A stretch of 64,000 nucleotides of DNA. Origin: Megamonas hypermegale_A (GTDB lineage: Bacteria > Bacillota > Negativicutes > Selenomonadales > Selenomonadaceae). The stretch's first letter is position 1, and every line of letters begins with the position of its first letter. Under the pieces are notes generated by a model. That model saw nothing but the letters and a program-made list of their open reading frames with translations. It was not told the DNA's origin and made no database searches. Shown piece by piece: positions 41,935 through 50,065 of the stretch. The stretch lies in the NCBI RefSeq assembly GCF_030371585.1, contig NZ_JAUDCE010000007.1; one strand, 5' to 3'. A program made the position numbers and the translations under genes.

Positions 41935-42138
41935 TCACTTTTTAGCTGTTTCATCATCTTTTTTTGCTTCGTTTTTGGCTTCAATCGTTTTCGTATCGTT
42001 TTCATTGGAAGCAGAGCGGAATTCGCGAATGCTTTTGCCGACAGCTTTGCCGATTTCCGGCAGTTTGCCCGGGCCGAAAATTACGAGGGCAATTACTAAA
42101 ATCAGAATTAACTCAGGAATACCAATGCTAGGAAACAT
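41935..42138 (-). CDS. TatA/E-type twin-arginine translocase protein 1
   Basis: A 67-aa protein with one N-terminal helix (IGIPELILILVIALVIFG), the hinge GPGKLPEIGKAVGKSIREF and an acidic/basic tail. ATG 42138 is chosen: AAAGGTG ends just before it, while the in-frame GTG 42147 lies within the RBS. TatA forms the transient pore. It lies between a second TatA-type gene and tatC. Confidence 0.92.
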   Translation of the reverse strand: MFPSIGIPELILILVIALVIFGPGKLPEIGKAVGKSIREFRSASNENDTKTIEAKNEAKKDDETAKK

Positions 42139-42167
42139 TAAAATCACCTTTCTTGTTTATGTTTAAA

Positions 42168-42497
42168 TTATTTATTATCTGTTTTGGCTTCTGCCTTGAC
42201 AGCCGTTTCAACCGGTTTTGCCGGAGCCGGTTCGGCAGGTTTTACAGGCTGCAAATTTTCCTGCATGAAAACAGGCGGTCTTGCCGGCTGGTCGGGATTG
42301 GCAGGATTGGGCGGCGTCGGCGTAATGGCGCTTTTGGAACTGTCGTTTACCGAATTGGAAAATTCGGCAGAGGCCTTTTTAAATTCCTGTATGGCCTTAC
42401 CCACACCGCGGCCGATTTCCGGCAATTTGCCCGGGCCGAATACGACGAGACCGATGATTAAAATTAAAATAAGTTCGGGAAATCCAATTCCAAACAT
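42168..42497 (-). CDS. TatA/B-type twin-arginine translocase protein 2
   Basis: A 109-aa protein with the same helix and hinge as its neighbour (FPELILILIIGLVVFGPGKL, GRGVGKAIQEFKKA), followed by a long Pro/Ala/Lys-rich tail (about 55-109). The longer tail resembles TatB, but the hinge is TatA-like, so the division of labour between the two cannot be told. The gene lies 14 bp after hepT. Confidence 0.9.
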   Translation of the reverse strand: MFGIGFPELILILIIGLVVFGPGKLPEIGRGVGKAIQEFKKASAEFSNSVNDSSKSAITPTPPNPANPDQPARPPVFMQENLQPVKPAEPAPAKPVETAVKAEAKTDNK

Positions 42498-42511
42498 GTT
42501 CGTTCACCTCA

Positions 42512-43489
42512 TTAATAATCGCGTTTGCCGATGAAATCAGCGATAGCATCAAACGATTTATGCACGGATGAAGGCAAATCGTCAGGCAGAACTTCACGGG
42601 CGCGATTTAAAAATTCCGTTACTTTCGCTTTGGCAAATTCGATACCGTCCGATTTCTTGACGATTTCAATGGCGCGAGCCAAATCCTCACTCGTCATCTG
42701 GCGGTTTTCAATGATTGCTTTGAGCTCTTCGGCGTGCTCGCTGTGCTTATAAGCATAAATTACAGGCAGAGTGATGACGCCCTGCAAAATATCGTTGCCC
42801 GCCGGTTTGCCGATTTTTTTCGAGTCGGAAGTCAAATCCAGAATATCATCAACGATTTGGAACGCCATACCGATGCAGTAGCCGTATTCGCGCAGTGCCT
42901 TAATATTATTTTCAGACTGTTTGGCTACAATAGCACCAAGTTCGCAGCTTACAGCAATGAAATTAGCCGTTTTTTTTGCGATGCGGTCATAATAAATGTC
43001 CAAAGTTTCCGGTATGCTGTAGCCGAAATGATTTTGCATGATTTCCCCTTCGCTCAGGTCACAGACGATGGAGGCAAGGCGTTCGGAAATGCGCGGACCG
43101 TAATCATTCTTGGCAATGGCAGCGAATGCTTTGGCAAACAGATAATCGCCGGTGAGCACGGCTATATTGTTGCCCCATTTGGCATTGGCCGTAGCAGAGC
43201 CGCGGCGCGTTGCGGCATTGTCGAGCACGTCGTCATGCACCAGTGACGCGGTATGAATCATTTCAATCGCCATGGCAAGAGGCATTGCATAATTTTTATC
43301 TACATTATCGCTGCTTTTCGTAGCTAGAATATACAAAGCTGGACGAATTCGCTTTCCGCCGGAACTTATGAGATGGCGACCGATATCCGTAATAAGTTCA
43401 ACAGGGGATTCAACAGTTTCATATAATAAATCTTCTAGCGATGATAAGTCTTTTTTTATAATGTAAAACATCTTATTGGTTGTTAACAA
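42512..43489 (-). CDS. trans polyprenyl diphosphate synthase (heptaprenyl-type)
   Basis: A 325-aa class I isoprenyl synthase. GGKRIRPAL, the first Asp-rich motif HDDVLDNAATRRG, GDYLFAKAF, the second Asp-rich motif QIVDDILDLT and GKPAGNDILQGVITLP are all visible. Residues before the first motif resemble long-chain (HepT/IspB) rather than geranylgeranyl enzymes, so it probably makes the quinone side chain. Start TTG 43489 is preceded by TAGGTG. It heads the tat operon on the minus strand. Confidence 0.9.
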   Translation of the reverse strand: MLTTNKMFYIIKKDLSSLEDLLYETVESPVELITDIGRHLISSGGKRIRPALYILATKSSDNVDKNYAMPLAMAIEMIHTASLVHDDVLDNAATRRGSATANAKWGNNIAVLTGDYLFAKAFAAIAKNDYGPRISERLASIVCDLSEGEIMQNHFGYSIPETLDIYYDRIAKKTANFIAVSCELGAIVAKQSENNIKALREYGYCIGMAFQIVDDILDLTSDSKKIGKPAGNDILQGVITLPVIYAYKHSEHAEELKAIIENRQMTSEDLARAIEIVKKSDGIEFAKAKVTEFLNRAREVLPDDLPSSVHKSFDAIADFIGKRDY

Positions 43490-43685
43490 ACTATATCACC
43501 TACAAATTATAAATACTAACTTAATTAAGTTTACTACAAAACCCGTCTATTCGTAAACAATGAAGATGAAAAAATTATGCAAAACGTTTAATCTGATTTA
43601 ATTTTATCTATTGAAGCAAACTTTAAGTCAAGCATTTTTTGCCGGTTGTGTTATAATAAAATAAATATTAAGGAAGGTGTTTGTC

Positions 43686-44492
43686 TTGAAAGAACTGATT
43701 TTACTGGGCACTGGCAATGCCATGGTCACAAAATGCTTCAATACCTGTTTTGCCATTCGTCAGGATGATGAATATTTCCTGGTCGATGCAGGCGGCGGAA
43801 ACGGAATACTGGCGCAGCTGGAAAAAGCTGATATAGATATGTGTCATATTCATCACATGTTCGTGACGCATGCGCATACCGACCATGTGCTCGGCGTTGT
43901 CTGGGTAGTCCGCAAGATTGCCACGCTCATCAACAAGGGAAAATACACGGGAAAATTTCATATTTACTGCCATGACGTGGCTAAAAATGTTATCGAAACG
44001 ATTGCCAAGATGACTTTAAAGAAAAAAGATTTGGCGCAAATCGGCAAAAATATTCTGTTTCACGAAGTAACGGACGGCCAGCAGGCGGAAATTCTGTCCA
44101 TGCACGTTATTTTCTTCGATATCTTATCGACAAAAGCCAAACAGTTCGGCTTCTGCGCCGATTTTGACGACGGTACATCGCTGTGCTGTCTGGGAGACGA
44201 GCCGTACAATGAAGCTTGCCGCGTTTATGCCGAAGGAGCAAATTGGCTTTTAGCCGAAGCGTTCTGTCTGTACGCCGACAGAGATATTTTCAAACCGTAT
44301 GAAAAACATCACAGCACCGTCAAGGAAGCGTGTGAGCTGGCTGAACAGTTGAACGTGCAAAACCTCGTGCTCTACCATACGGAAGATAAACATATTAAAG
44401 ACCGCAAAAAGCTTTATACGGAAGAAGGCAGACAGTACTATTACGGCAATCTGTTCGTGCCGGATGATTTGGAACGCATTAATTTGAATTAA
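43686..44492 (+). CDS. metallo-beta-lactamase fold hydrolase (RNase Z-like)
   Basis: A 268-aa MBL-fold protein. The zinc motif THAHTDHVLG is near residue 61; DEPYNEAC and EKHHSTVKEACELAEQ give later ligands, and NLVLYHTED is close to the RNase Z C-terminal His motif. It starts like RNase Z (KELILLGTGNAM, NTCFAIR) but lacks the clear exosite arm, so it is more likely an arylsulfatase- or phosphodiesterase-type hydrolase. TTG 43686 is chosen, 8 nt after GGAAGG; GTG 43677 overlaps the RBS. Substrate unknown. Confidence 0.82.
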   Translation: MKELILLGTGNAMVTKCFNTCFAIRQDDEYFLVDAGGGNGILAQLEKADIDMCHIHHMFVTHAHTDHVLGVVWVVRKIATLINKGKYTGKFHIYCHDVAKNVIETIAKMTLKKKDLAQIGKNILFHEVTDGQQAEILSMHVIFFDILSTKAKQFGFCADFDDGTSLCCLGDEPYNEACRVYAEGANWLLAEAFCLYADRDIFKPYEKHHSTVKEACELAEQLNVQNLVLYHTEDKHIKDRKKLYTEEGRQYYYGNLFVPDDLERINLN

Positions 44493-44512
44493 TAATGAAA
44501 AATTTTTCAGAC

Positions 44513-44541
44513 TTGATTTATTCATAGGCAAGTGCTATGAT
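44513..44541 (+). promoter_or_regulatory. promoter of the riboflavin operon
   Basis: TTGATT (44513-44518), 17-bp spacer, TATGAT (44536-44541), about 30 bp before the FMN riboswitch. Confidence 0.65.
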
Positions 44542-44570
44542 GTTTTTTGTAAGAGAAAATTTAATACAAA

Positions 44571-44690
44571 CAGTCTTTGGGGCAGGGTGCAATTCCCTAC
44601 CGGCGGTTACAGCCCGCGAGCCTTGTGCATGATTTGGTGAAATTCCGAAGCCGACAGTACAGTCTGGATGAGAAAAGATTGGTGTTATTT
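44571..44690 (+). promoter_or_regulatory. FMN riboswitch (RFN element)
   Basis: The conserved segments appear in order: GGGGCAGGGTGCAATTCCC, ACCGGCGGT, AGCCCGCGAGCC, GATTTGGTGAAATTCC, GCCGACAGT and AGTCTGGATGAGA. It senses FMN and should end transcription early through the terminator that follows at 44732-44772. Confidence 0.97.
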
Positions 44691-44731
44691 ATAAATAATT
44701 TGTAATGGATATTTATAAATTCAGAAGCTTT

Positions 44732-44772
44732 AAGGCTGTTATCTGCATTTGCATTTAGCAGCCTTTATTTTT
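44732..44772 (+). terminator. regulatory terminator of the FMN riboswitch
   Basis: AAGGCTG pairs with CAGCCTT around a long loop and is followed by TTATTTTT. It lies between aptamer and ribD. Confidence 0.8.
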
Positions 44773-44809
44773 GCCATCACCACTAAGACTGAGAATTTGA
44801 GGTGATAAT

Positions 44810-45901
44810 TTGAGTTATAACGAAAAATACATGCGTCTGGCGTTGGAACTGGCGGCGAACGCCACCGGCAGGACATCGCCCAATCCGCTTGTCGGCGCCG
44901 TCATCGTAAAGGACAACCGCGTCGTCGGCTGCGGCTGGCACCGCAAGGCAGGTACGCCGCATGCGGAGGTGCATGCACTTAATCAGGCGGGCGAGCTGGC
45001 GCGCGGTGCAGAAGTATATGTTACGCTGGAACCGTGCTCGCATTATGGCAAGACGCCGCCGTGCGCCAAAGCGCTCATTGAAGCAGGCGTGAAAAAAGTC
45101 TATGCGGCGCTACTCGACCCCAATCCGAAGGTAGCGGGCAGAGGTTTTAAAATGCTGGAAGATGCCGGTATCGAAGTTGCATACGGTTTTCTGGAAGATG
45201 AAGCCAGACGGCAGAATGAAGTTTTTCTGAAATGGATTGAACAAAATAAACCGTTTATTGCCATGAAAGCCGCCATGACGCTCGACGGCAAAATCGCGAC
45301 AGTCTCCGGTCAGTCAAAATGGATAACGAATGAAAAATCGCGCCGTTACGGTTATAAACTGCGCGATATATACGACGGCATCATGGTCGGCATCAACACA
45401 GTGAAAGAGGATAATCCGTCGCTTACCGCCCGCATCGAAGGCGGTCAAAATCCGGTGCGCATCGTATTGGACAGTTCGCTCGATATTGATTTAACGGCGA
45501 ACGTAATTACGGATAAACAGGCAAAAACGATAATCGCCACGACGGACAGAGCCGAGCGTGCCAAAATCACGGCTCTGGAAAAACTGGGCATACAGGTGCT
45601 TATCGTGGATAAAGATACTGAAGGCCGCGTCGATATCGTAAAACTCACGGATATGCTCGGGCAGCAGAATATTTGCAGTATTCTCGCCGAGGGCGGCGGC
45701 AGCGTGCACGGCAGCCTGATAGAAAATCATCTGGTCGACAGAGTTTATTTCTTTATCGCTCCGAAAATCATCGGCGGTGCAAATGCCAAAAATCCGGTAA
45801 TGGGAAGCGGCATTTCCGCTTTAAACGAAGCGGTGGAACTTGCGGAAACGGAAGTTTTGCAGCTGGACGGAGATATTTTAATTACGGGACGCGTAAAATA
45901 A
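44810..45901 (+). CDS. ribD: riboflavin biosynthesis deaminase/reductase RibD
   Basis: A 363-aa two-domain enzyme. Deaminase domain (about 1-145): zinc ligands His51 in HAE and Cys76/Cys85 in EPCSHYGKTPPC. Reductase domain (about 146-363): MKAAMTLDGKIA, DGIMVGINTVKEDNPSLTAR, ILAEGGGSVHGSLI. It converts the pyrimidine product of GTP cyclohydrolase II in two steps. TTG start with GAGGTG 6 nt upstream. First gene of ribDEBAH. Confidence 0.97.
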   Translation: MSYNEKYMRLALELAANATGRTSPNPLVGAVIVKDNRVVGCGWHRKAGTPHAEVHALNQAGELARGAEVYVTLEPCSHYGKTPPCAKALIEAGVKKVYAALLDPNPKVAGRGFKMLEDAGIEVAYGFLEDEARRQNEVFLKWIEQNKPFIAMKAAMTLDGKIATVSGQSKWITNEKSRRYGYKLRDIYDGIMVGINTVKEDNPSLTARIEGGQNPVRIVLDSSLDIDLTANVITDKQAKTIIATTDRAERAKITALEKLGIQVLIVDKDTEGRVDIVKLTDMLGQQNICSILAEGGGSVHGSLIENHLVDRVYFFIAPKIIGGANAKNPVMGSGISALNEAVELAETEVLQLDGDILITGRVK

Positions 45902-45922
45902 CAGCGGCGGGGAAGTGATGAA

Positions 45923-46579
45923 ATGTTTACGGGCATAATTGAAGAAATCGGCACGGTGCGCAATATCGTAAAAGGCGCACGCTCCATACAGCTGGCGATT
46001 GCAGCGCACAAAGTGCTGGAAGGCACGAACTTAGGCGACAGTATCGCCGTCAACGGCGTATGCCTCACCGTTACAAAGCTCGGCAAAGACGGTTTTACGG
46101 CCGACGTAATGCCGGAGTCCATGGCAAAAACGAATATGGGCGGATTGAAACCGGGCGACAGGGTGAACCTGGAAAGAGCGCTGACGCTGGCAAGCCGTCT
46201 CGGCGGTCATATTGTGAGCGGTCATATCGACGGCGTCGGCAAAATCATCAGCAAAGAAAAAGACGACAATGCTGTGCGCGTCACACTTACGGCGAATGCA
46301 AAAGTCATGAAATACATCGTTTCCGAAGGCTCGGTCGCACTCGACGGCGTAAGCCTCACGGTTGCGCATCTGGGCGAAAATGATTTTACCGTTTCGCTCA
46401 TCCCGCATACGGCGCAGGTGACGACGCTGCTGGACAAAAAAATTGGCGACAAACTGAATATCGAAAATGATGTAGTCGGCAAATACGTGGAACGGCTGCT
46501 CGGATTTTCCGCCAAAGATGAAGCAAAAGAAACGAAGCCGTCTTTAAGTTTAAGTTTTTTACGTGAAAACGGCTTTTGA
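45923..46579 (+). CDS. ribE: riboflavin synthase alpha subunit
   Basis: A 218-aa protein made of two similar lumazine-binding barrels. The first runs from MFTGIIEEIGTV, with NGVCLTV; the second has GHIDGVGKI and LDGVSLTV. It dismutates two 6,7-dimethyl-8-ribityllumazine molecules into riboflavin. It lies 21 bp after ribD and 16 bp before ribBA. Length is normal. Confidence 0.96.
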   Translation: MFTGIIEEIGTVRNIVKGARSIQLAIAAHKVLEGTNLGDSIAVNGVCLTVTKLGKDGFTADVMPESMAKTNMGGLKPGDRVNLERALTLASRLGGHIVSGHIDGVGKIISKEKDDNAVRVTLTANAKVMKYIVSEGSVALDGVSLTVAHLGENDFTVSLIPHTAQVTTLLDKKIGDKLNIENDVVGKYVERLLGFSAKDEAKETKPSLSLSFLRENGF

Positions 46580-46595
46580 GAAATGAGGTAACATA

Positions 46596-47795
46596 ATGGA
46601 TTTTAAATATAATACGGTTGAAGAAGCGATTGAAGCATTCAAACAAGGACAGATGGTACTCGTGACAGACGACGAGGACAGAGAAAACGAAGGCGATTTA
46701 ATCGTGGCAGCGGAAAAAGCCACGCCGGAAGTAATCAACTTCATGGCGACATATGCCAAAGGCTTAATCTGTGTGCCGATGTCGGCTGAATTAATCGACA
46801 AAGCAGGGCTCACGCAGATGGTCAGCCACAATACGGACAATCATGAAACGGCATTTACCGTATCCGTCGATGCCAAAGACACGACGACGGGGATTTCCGC
46901 TTTTGAAAGAGCCAGAACGGTGGAAGTATTAATCAGCGACGATGTAAAACCGGAAGATTTGCGCCGTCCCGGCCATATGTTCCCGCTGCGCGCCGTAGAA
47001 GGCGGCGTACTCTGCCGCACCGGCCACACGGAAGCAACGGTGGATTTAGCACTCCTTGCCGGCTTCAAACCGGCGGGACTGTGCTGTGAAATCATGAAGG
47101 AAGACGGCCATATGGCACGCACGCCAGATTTAATCGAATTTGCCAAAAAGCATAATCTCGTATTCATCACAGTGGCTCAGCTTATCGCCTACCGCAAGAA
47201 AACGGAAAAAATGGTCGAAAAAATCGCCGAAGCCGATTTCCCGAATAAATTCGGTCATTTCCGCATTATGGCATATGAAAGCAAATTGGACGGCAAATGC
47301 CACCTGGCTATCGTCAAAGGCGATGTCCGCGGCAAAAAGAATGTATTGGTGCGCGTTCATTCCGAATGCCTGACAGGCGACGTTCTCGGCTCCATGCGCT
47401 GCGACTGCGGCGACCAGCTTCATCTTGCCATGCAGAAAATCGAAGCAGCGGGCGAAGGTGTAGTGCTGTACCTGCGTCAAGAAGGCAGAGGCATCGGTCT
47501 TGCCAATAAAATCAGAGCATATGCTCTGCAGGACGAAGGCAAAGACACTATTGAAGCCAATGTGCTTTTAGGCTTCGCACCAGATTTGCGTGAATACGGC
47601 ATCGGTGCGCAGATTTTGGAAGATTTGGGGTTGACGAGTATCCGCCTTTTGACGAATAACCCGGCTAAAAGAGCAGGGCTGGAAGGCTTCGGTCTGGAAA
47701 TCGTCGAACGTGTGCCGCTGGAAATTCCGGCCAATAAATACGACGCCAAATATTTAAAAGTAAAAAAAGAAAAAATGGGACACTTATTAAAATAA
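46596..47795 (+). CDS. ribBA: bifunctional 3,4-dihydroxy-2-butanone 4-phosphate synthase/GTP cyclohydrolase II
   Basis: A 399-aa fusion. The RibB half (about 1-200) has DDEDRENEGDL, GICSM-like GLICVPMS, and RTGHTEATVDL. The RibA half (about 206-399) has VRVHSECLTGDVLGSMRCDC (the zinc Cys set), YLRQEGRGIGL and LLTNNPAKR. It provides both entry substrates of riboflavin synthesis from ribulose 5-phosphate and GTP. Both active sites look intact. Confidence 0.97.
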   Translation: MDFKYNTVEEAIEAFKQGQMVLVTDDEDRENEGDLIVAAEKATPEVINFMATYAKGLICVPMSAELIDKAGLTQMVSHNTDNHETAFTVSVDAKDTTTGISAFERARTVEVLISDDVKPEDLRRPGHMFPLRAVEGGVLCRTGHTEATVDLALLAGFKPAGLCCEIMKEDGHMARTPDLIEFAKKHNLVFITVAQLIAYRKKTEKMVEKIAEADFPNKFGHFRIMAYESKLDGKCHLAIVKGDVRGKKNVLVRVHSECLTGDVLGSMRCDCGDQLHLAMQKIEAAGEGVVLYLRQEGRGIGLANKIRAYALQDEGKDTIEANVLLGFAPDLREYGIGAQILEDLGLTSIRLLTNNPAKRAGLEGFGLEIVERVPLEIPANKYDAKYLKVKKEKMGHLLK

Positions 47796-47811
47796 TAAAG
47801 GAGAAATTTTT

Positions 47812-48276
47812 ATGGCTAATGTTTTTGAAGGTTATTTAACCGGTAAGGATTTGAAAATCGGTATCGTAGTGGCTCGTTTTAACGAATTCATTACGAACAA
47901 ACTGCTCGGCGGTGCGATTGATACGCTGCGCCGTCATGAAACAAATGAAGAAAATATCGACGTTGCCTGGGTGCCGGGCGCGTTTGAAATTCCGCTCGTT
48001 GCAAAGAAAATGGCGGAAAGCGGCAAATACGATGCCGTTATCTGCTTGGGTGCCGTTATTCGCGGTTCGACAAGCCATTACGACTATGTATGCAACGAAG
48101 TTTCCAAAGGCGTGGCTCAGGTAGGGCTGCAAAGCGGTGTTCCGACGATTTTCGGCGTTGTTACGACAGAAAATATCGAACAGGCAATCGAACGTGCCGG
48201 CACGAAAGCAGGCAACAAAGGCGCTGATGCCGCTATGGCTGCAATGGAAATGGCAAGCCTTTTGAAAAAAATTTAA
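47812..48276 (+). CDS. ribH: 6,7-dimethyl-8-ribityllumazine synthase
   Basis: A 154-aa enzyme with VVARFNEFIT, WVPGAFEIP, LGAVIRGSTSHYDYVC (catalytic His) and GTKAGNKGADAA (phosphate site). Joins the two branches of the pathway before RibE. RBS AAGGAG. Last gene of the operon; a terminator-like stem follows. Confidence 0.97.
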   Translation: MANVFEGYLTGKDLKIGIVVARFNEFITNKLLGGAIDTLRRHETNEENIDVAWVPGAFEIPLVAKKMAESGKYDAVICLGAVIRGSTSHYDYVCNEVSKGVAQVGLQSGVPTIFGVVTTENIEQAIERAGTKAGNKGADAAMAAMEMASLLKKI

Positions 48277-48286
48277 AATGATACCG

Positions 48287-48342
48287 AAAGCGGAAAATAT
48301 TTACTACTAAAGATAAGTATTTTTCGCTTTTTCTTTTTATAG
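48287..48342 (+). terminator. terminator of the riboflavin operon
   Basis: AAAGCGGAAAATA pairs with TATTTTTCGCTTT (one G-T pair), followed by a T-rich stretch. Confidence 0.75.
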
Positions 48343-48388
48343 TATAATGAAGATATCGATATTAAGATTAGAGCTAGGAGAGATTTTA

Positions 48389-49093
48389 ATGAAAATTTTA
48401 GTTGACCATGCAAACATCAACGCTATCAAGAAAATGTACGAATATTATCCGGTGGACGGCGTTACGACCAATCCGTCCATTCTGAAAAAAGCGGGTAAAA
48501 ATCCGTACGACGTGCTGCTCGAAATCAGAGAATTCATCGGCAAGGACGCTGACCTTCATGCGCAGGTAATCTCCCGCAAAGCAGAAGATATGGTGACGGA
48601 AGCGCATAAAATGCTGGAAATTCTGGGCGCAAATACTTTTATTAAAGTACCTGTCATACCGGAAGGCTTGAAAGCCATTAAAATTCTGGCAGGCGAAGGC
48701 GTGAACGTAACGGGTACTGCTATTTACAATCAGATGCAGGGCTTTCTTGCCGGTAAAGCCGGTGCCAAATACGTAGCTCCGTATGTAAACCGTATCGACA
48801 ATCTCGGCGCTAACGGTATTCAGGTTGCTAAGGACATTCACGATATGCTGAAAAAAGCCGGTCTTGAAACGCAGGTGCTGGCAGCCAGCTTCAAAAATTC
48901 CCAGCAGGTGCAGGAGCTTGCCGCATACGGCGTAGAAGCGAGCACCGTTGCACCGGACGTGATTGAAGGTTTGATTAAAGTCGACGCGGCAAGATGTGCC
49001 GTCGATGTATTCATCAGTGATTTTGAAGATTTATGCGGCGCAGGGAAAACAATGCAGATGATAAATCCTACCCCGCTGTTTCAGGTGAGATAA
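48389..49093 (+). CDS. fructose-6-phosphate aldolase / transaldolase-like protein
   Basis: A 234-aa class I aldolase of the FSA/TalC type. GVTTNPSILKKAG is the N-terminal signature; the Schiff-base Lys is in NTFIKVPVIPEGLKAI (about residue 88); GTAIYNQMQGFLAGKAGAKYVAPYVNRIDNLGANG shows the FSA-type active site, and VLAASFKNSQQV follows. ATG 48389 is used, 8 nt after TAGGAG; the longer frame from 48347 lacks an RBS. A TATAAT (48343-48348) suggests its own promoter. FSA versus transaldolase activity cannot be told with certainty. Confidence 0.88.
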   Translation: MKILVDHANINAIKKMYEYYPVDGVTTNPSILKKAGKNPYDVLLEIREFIGKDADLHAQVISRKAEDMVTEAHKMLEILGANTFIKVPVIPEGLKAIKILAGEGVNVTGTAIYNQMQGFLAGKAGAKYVAPYVNRIDNLGANGIQVAKDIHDMLKKAGLETQVLAASFKNSQQVQELAAYGVEASTVAPDVIEGLIKVDAARCAVDVFISDFEDLCGAGKTMQMINPTPLFQVR

Positions 49094-49097
49094 TAAA

Positions 49098-49141
49098 TAA
49101 AAAAGATAAAGATTTCCTATAAGGATTTCTTTATCTTTTTT
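49098..49141 (+). terminator. terminator after the aldolase gene
   Basis: AAAAAAGATAAAGA pairs with TCTTTATCTTTTTT around TTCCTATAAGGAT, which forms an inner hairpin. Confidence 0.85.
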
Positions 49142-49143
49142 GG

Positions 49144-49171
49144 TTGTAAAGATGTCAAAAAATGGTACAAT
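49144..49171 (+). promoter_or_regulatory. candidate promoter of the yfcE-like gene, upstream of the inserted element
   Basis: TTGTAA (49144-49149), 16-bp spacer, TACAAT (49166-49171). The MITE-like copy 2 lies between it and the gene, so the leader would be about 230 nt long and contain the element. Confidence 0.4.
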
Positions 49172-49186
49172 AGATTTATATTAAAT

Positions 49187-49382
49187 ACCTATTGTGCTAG
49201 TTAATTTTCCGAAGCAGTATAATAGTTTATATTTAGTGAGGTTAAGTGACAACATCGAACGAATATAAACCACGGAAACGCTACACGAGTTTATAAAATT
49301 ATCCAAGTTAAGTGACAACATCGAACGAATATAAACTATTATACTGCTGGCTACAGGCTCAATGTTTTACTAGCACAACAGG
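49187..49382. mobile_element. MITE-like palindromic element, copy 2
   Basis: A 196-bp noncoding element. The ends are inverted repeats (ACCTATTGTGCTAGT and, reversed, CCTGTTGTGCTAGTA), flanked by the 8-bp direct repeat TATTAAAT (49179-49186 and 49383-49390). AGTATAATAGTTTATATT pairs with AATATAAACTATTATACT. Relative to copy 1 it carries an extra ~65-bp block that repeats AAGTTAAGTGACAACATCG. No ORF; the rest of the gap 49094-49412 is AT-rich spacer. Confidence 0.78.
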
Positions 49383-49412
49383 TATTAAATTTATAATTGA
49401 AGGAGACTTATT

Positions 49413-49970
49413 ATGAAAATCGGTATTATCAGTGATACGCACGGCTGCCATGAACGCTGGTCGCTGGCGTACGATAAATATTTTAAAGATGCGGATATGA
49501 TTATTCATGCGGGCGATGTGCTTTATCACGGTCCGCGCAATCCGATGCTTGACGATTACAATCCGGCGAAACTAGCCGAGAAAATAAATGCCTGCCCGAT
49601 GCCTGTCGTTATCTGCCGCGGCAACTGCGACAGCGAAGTCGATACGCTCGTTCTCGATATGCCGATACAGGCTCCGTATACGTATGTAGTGGCGGAAGGG
49701 CTGAAAATCGTCATAACGCACGGTCATTATGTGGAAACGGATGAAGCTAAGGATAAAATGGCGCAGGCTTTGAAAGCGGACTTATTCATTTCGGGCCACG
49801 TGCATATCAATGTATTGGAAAAAAGAGACAATACGGTATTTTTAAATCCGGGTTCGCCGTCGCTGAGCAAAAGAGAGGACGGCAGAGCGACCGTCGCCGT
49901 TCTGGAAGACAAAAAAATCAGCATCATTGATATTAATACTGATGAAGTAATTATGTCTTTGACATTGTAA
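49413..49970 (+). CDS. YfcE-type metallophosphodiesterase
   Basis: A 185-aa calcineurin-like phosphoesterase. Metal-site motifs run in order: GIISDTHGC, HAGDVLYHG, CRGNCDSEVD, THGHY and SGHVHINVLE, then NPGSPSLSKREDG. The YfcE family hydrolyses phosphodiesters in vitro, and its physiological substrate is unknown. RBS GAAGGAG. Monocistronic, with a terminator behind it and a MITE-like element in its leader. Confidence 0.9.
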   Translation: MKIGIISDTHGCHERWSLAYDKYFKDADMIIHAGDVLYHGPRNPMLDDYNPAKLAEKINACPMPVVICRGNCDSEVDTLVLDMPIQAPYTYVVAEGLKIVITHGHYVETDEAKDKMAQALKADLFISGHVHINVLEKRDNTVFLNPGSPSLSKREDGRATVAVLEDKKISIIDINTDEVIMSLTL

Positions 49971-49987
49971 AAAGAATTGCTATAATA

Positions 49988-50022
49988 ATTGAGGATATGG
50001 TAAATATATCCTCAATTTTTTT
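49988..50022 (+). terminator. terminator after the yfcE-like gene
   Basis: TTGAGGATAT pairs with ATATCCTCAA, then a run of seven T. Confidence 0.88.
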
Positions 50023-50065
50023 AGTTAATTCAAGTAGTAAATATTAAAGGAATAGGTAGAAAAGT

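Noticed and set aside
49187..49382. Riboswitch before the yfcE-like gene
   Set aside because: The hairpin recurs after leuS with inverted ends and direct repeats, so a mobile element explains it better.
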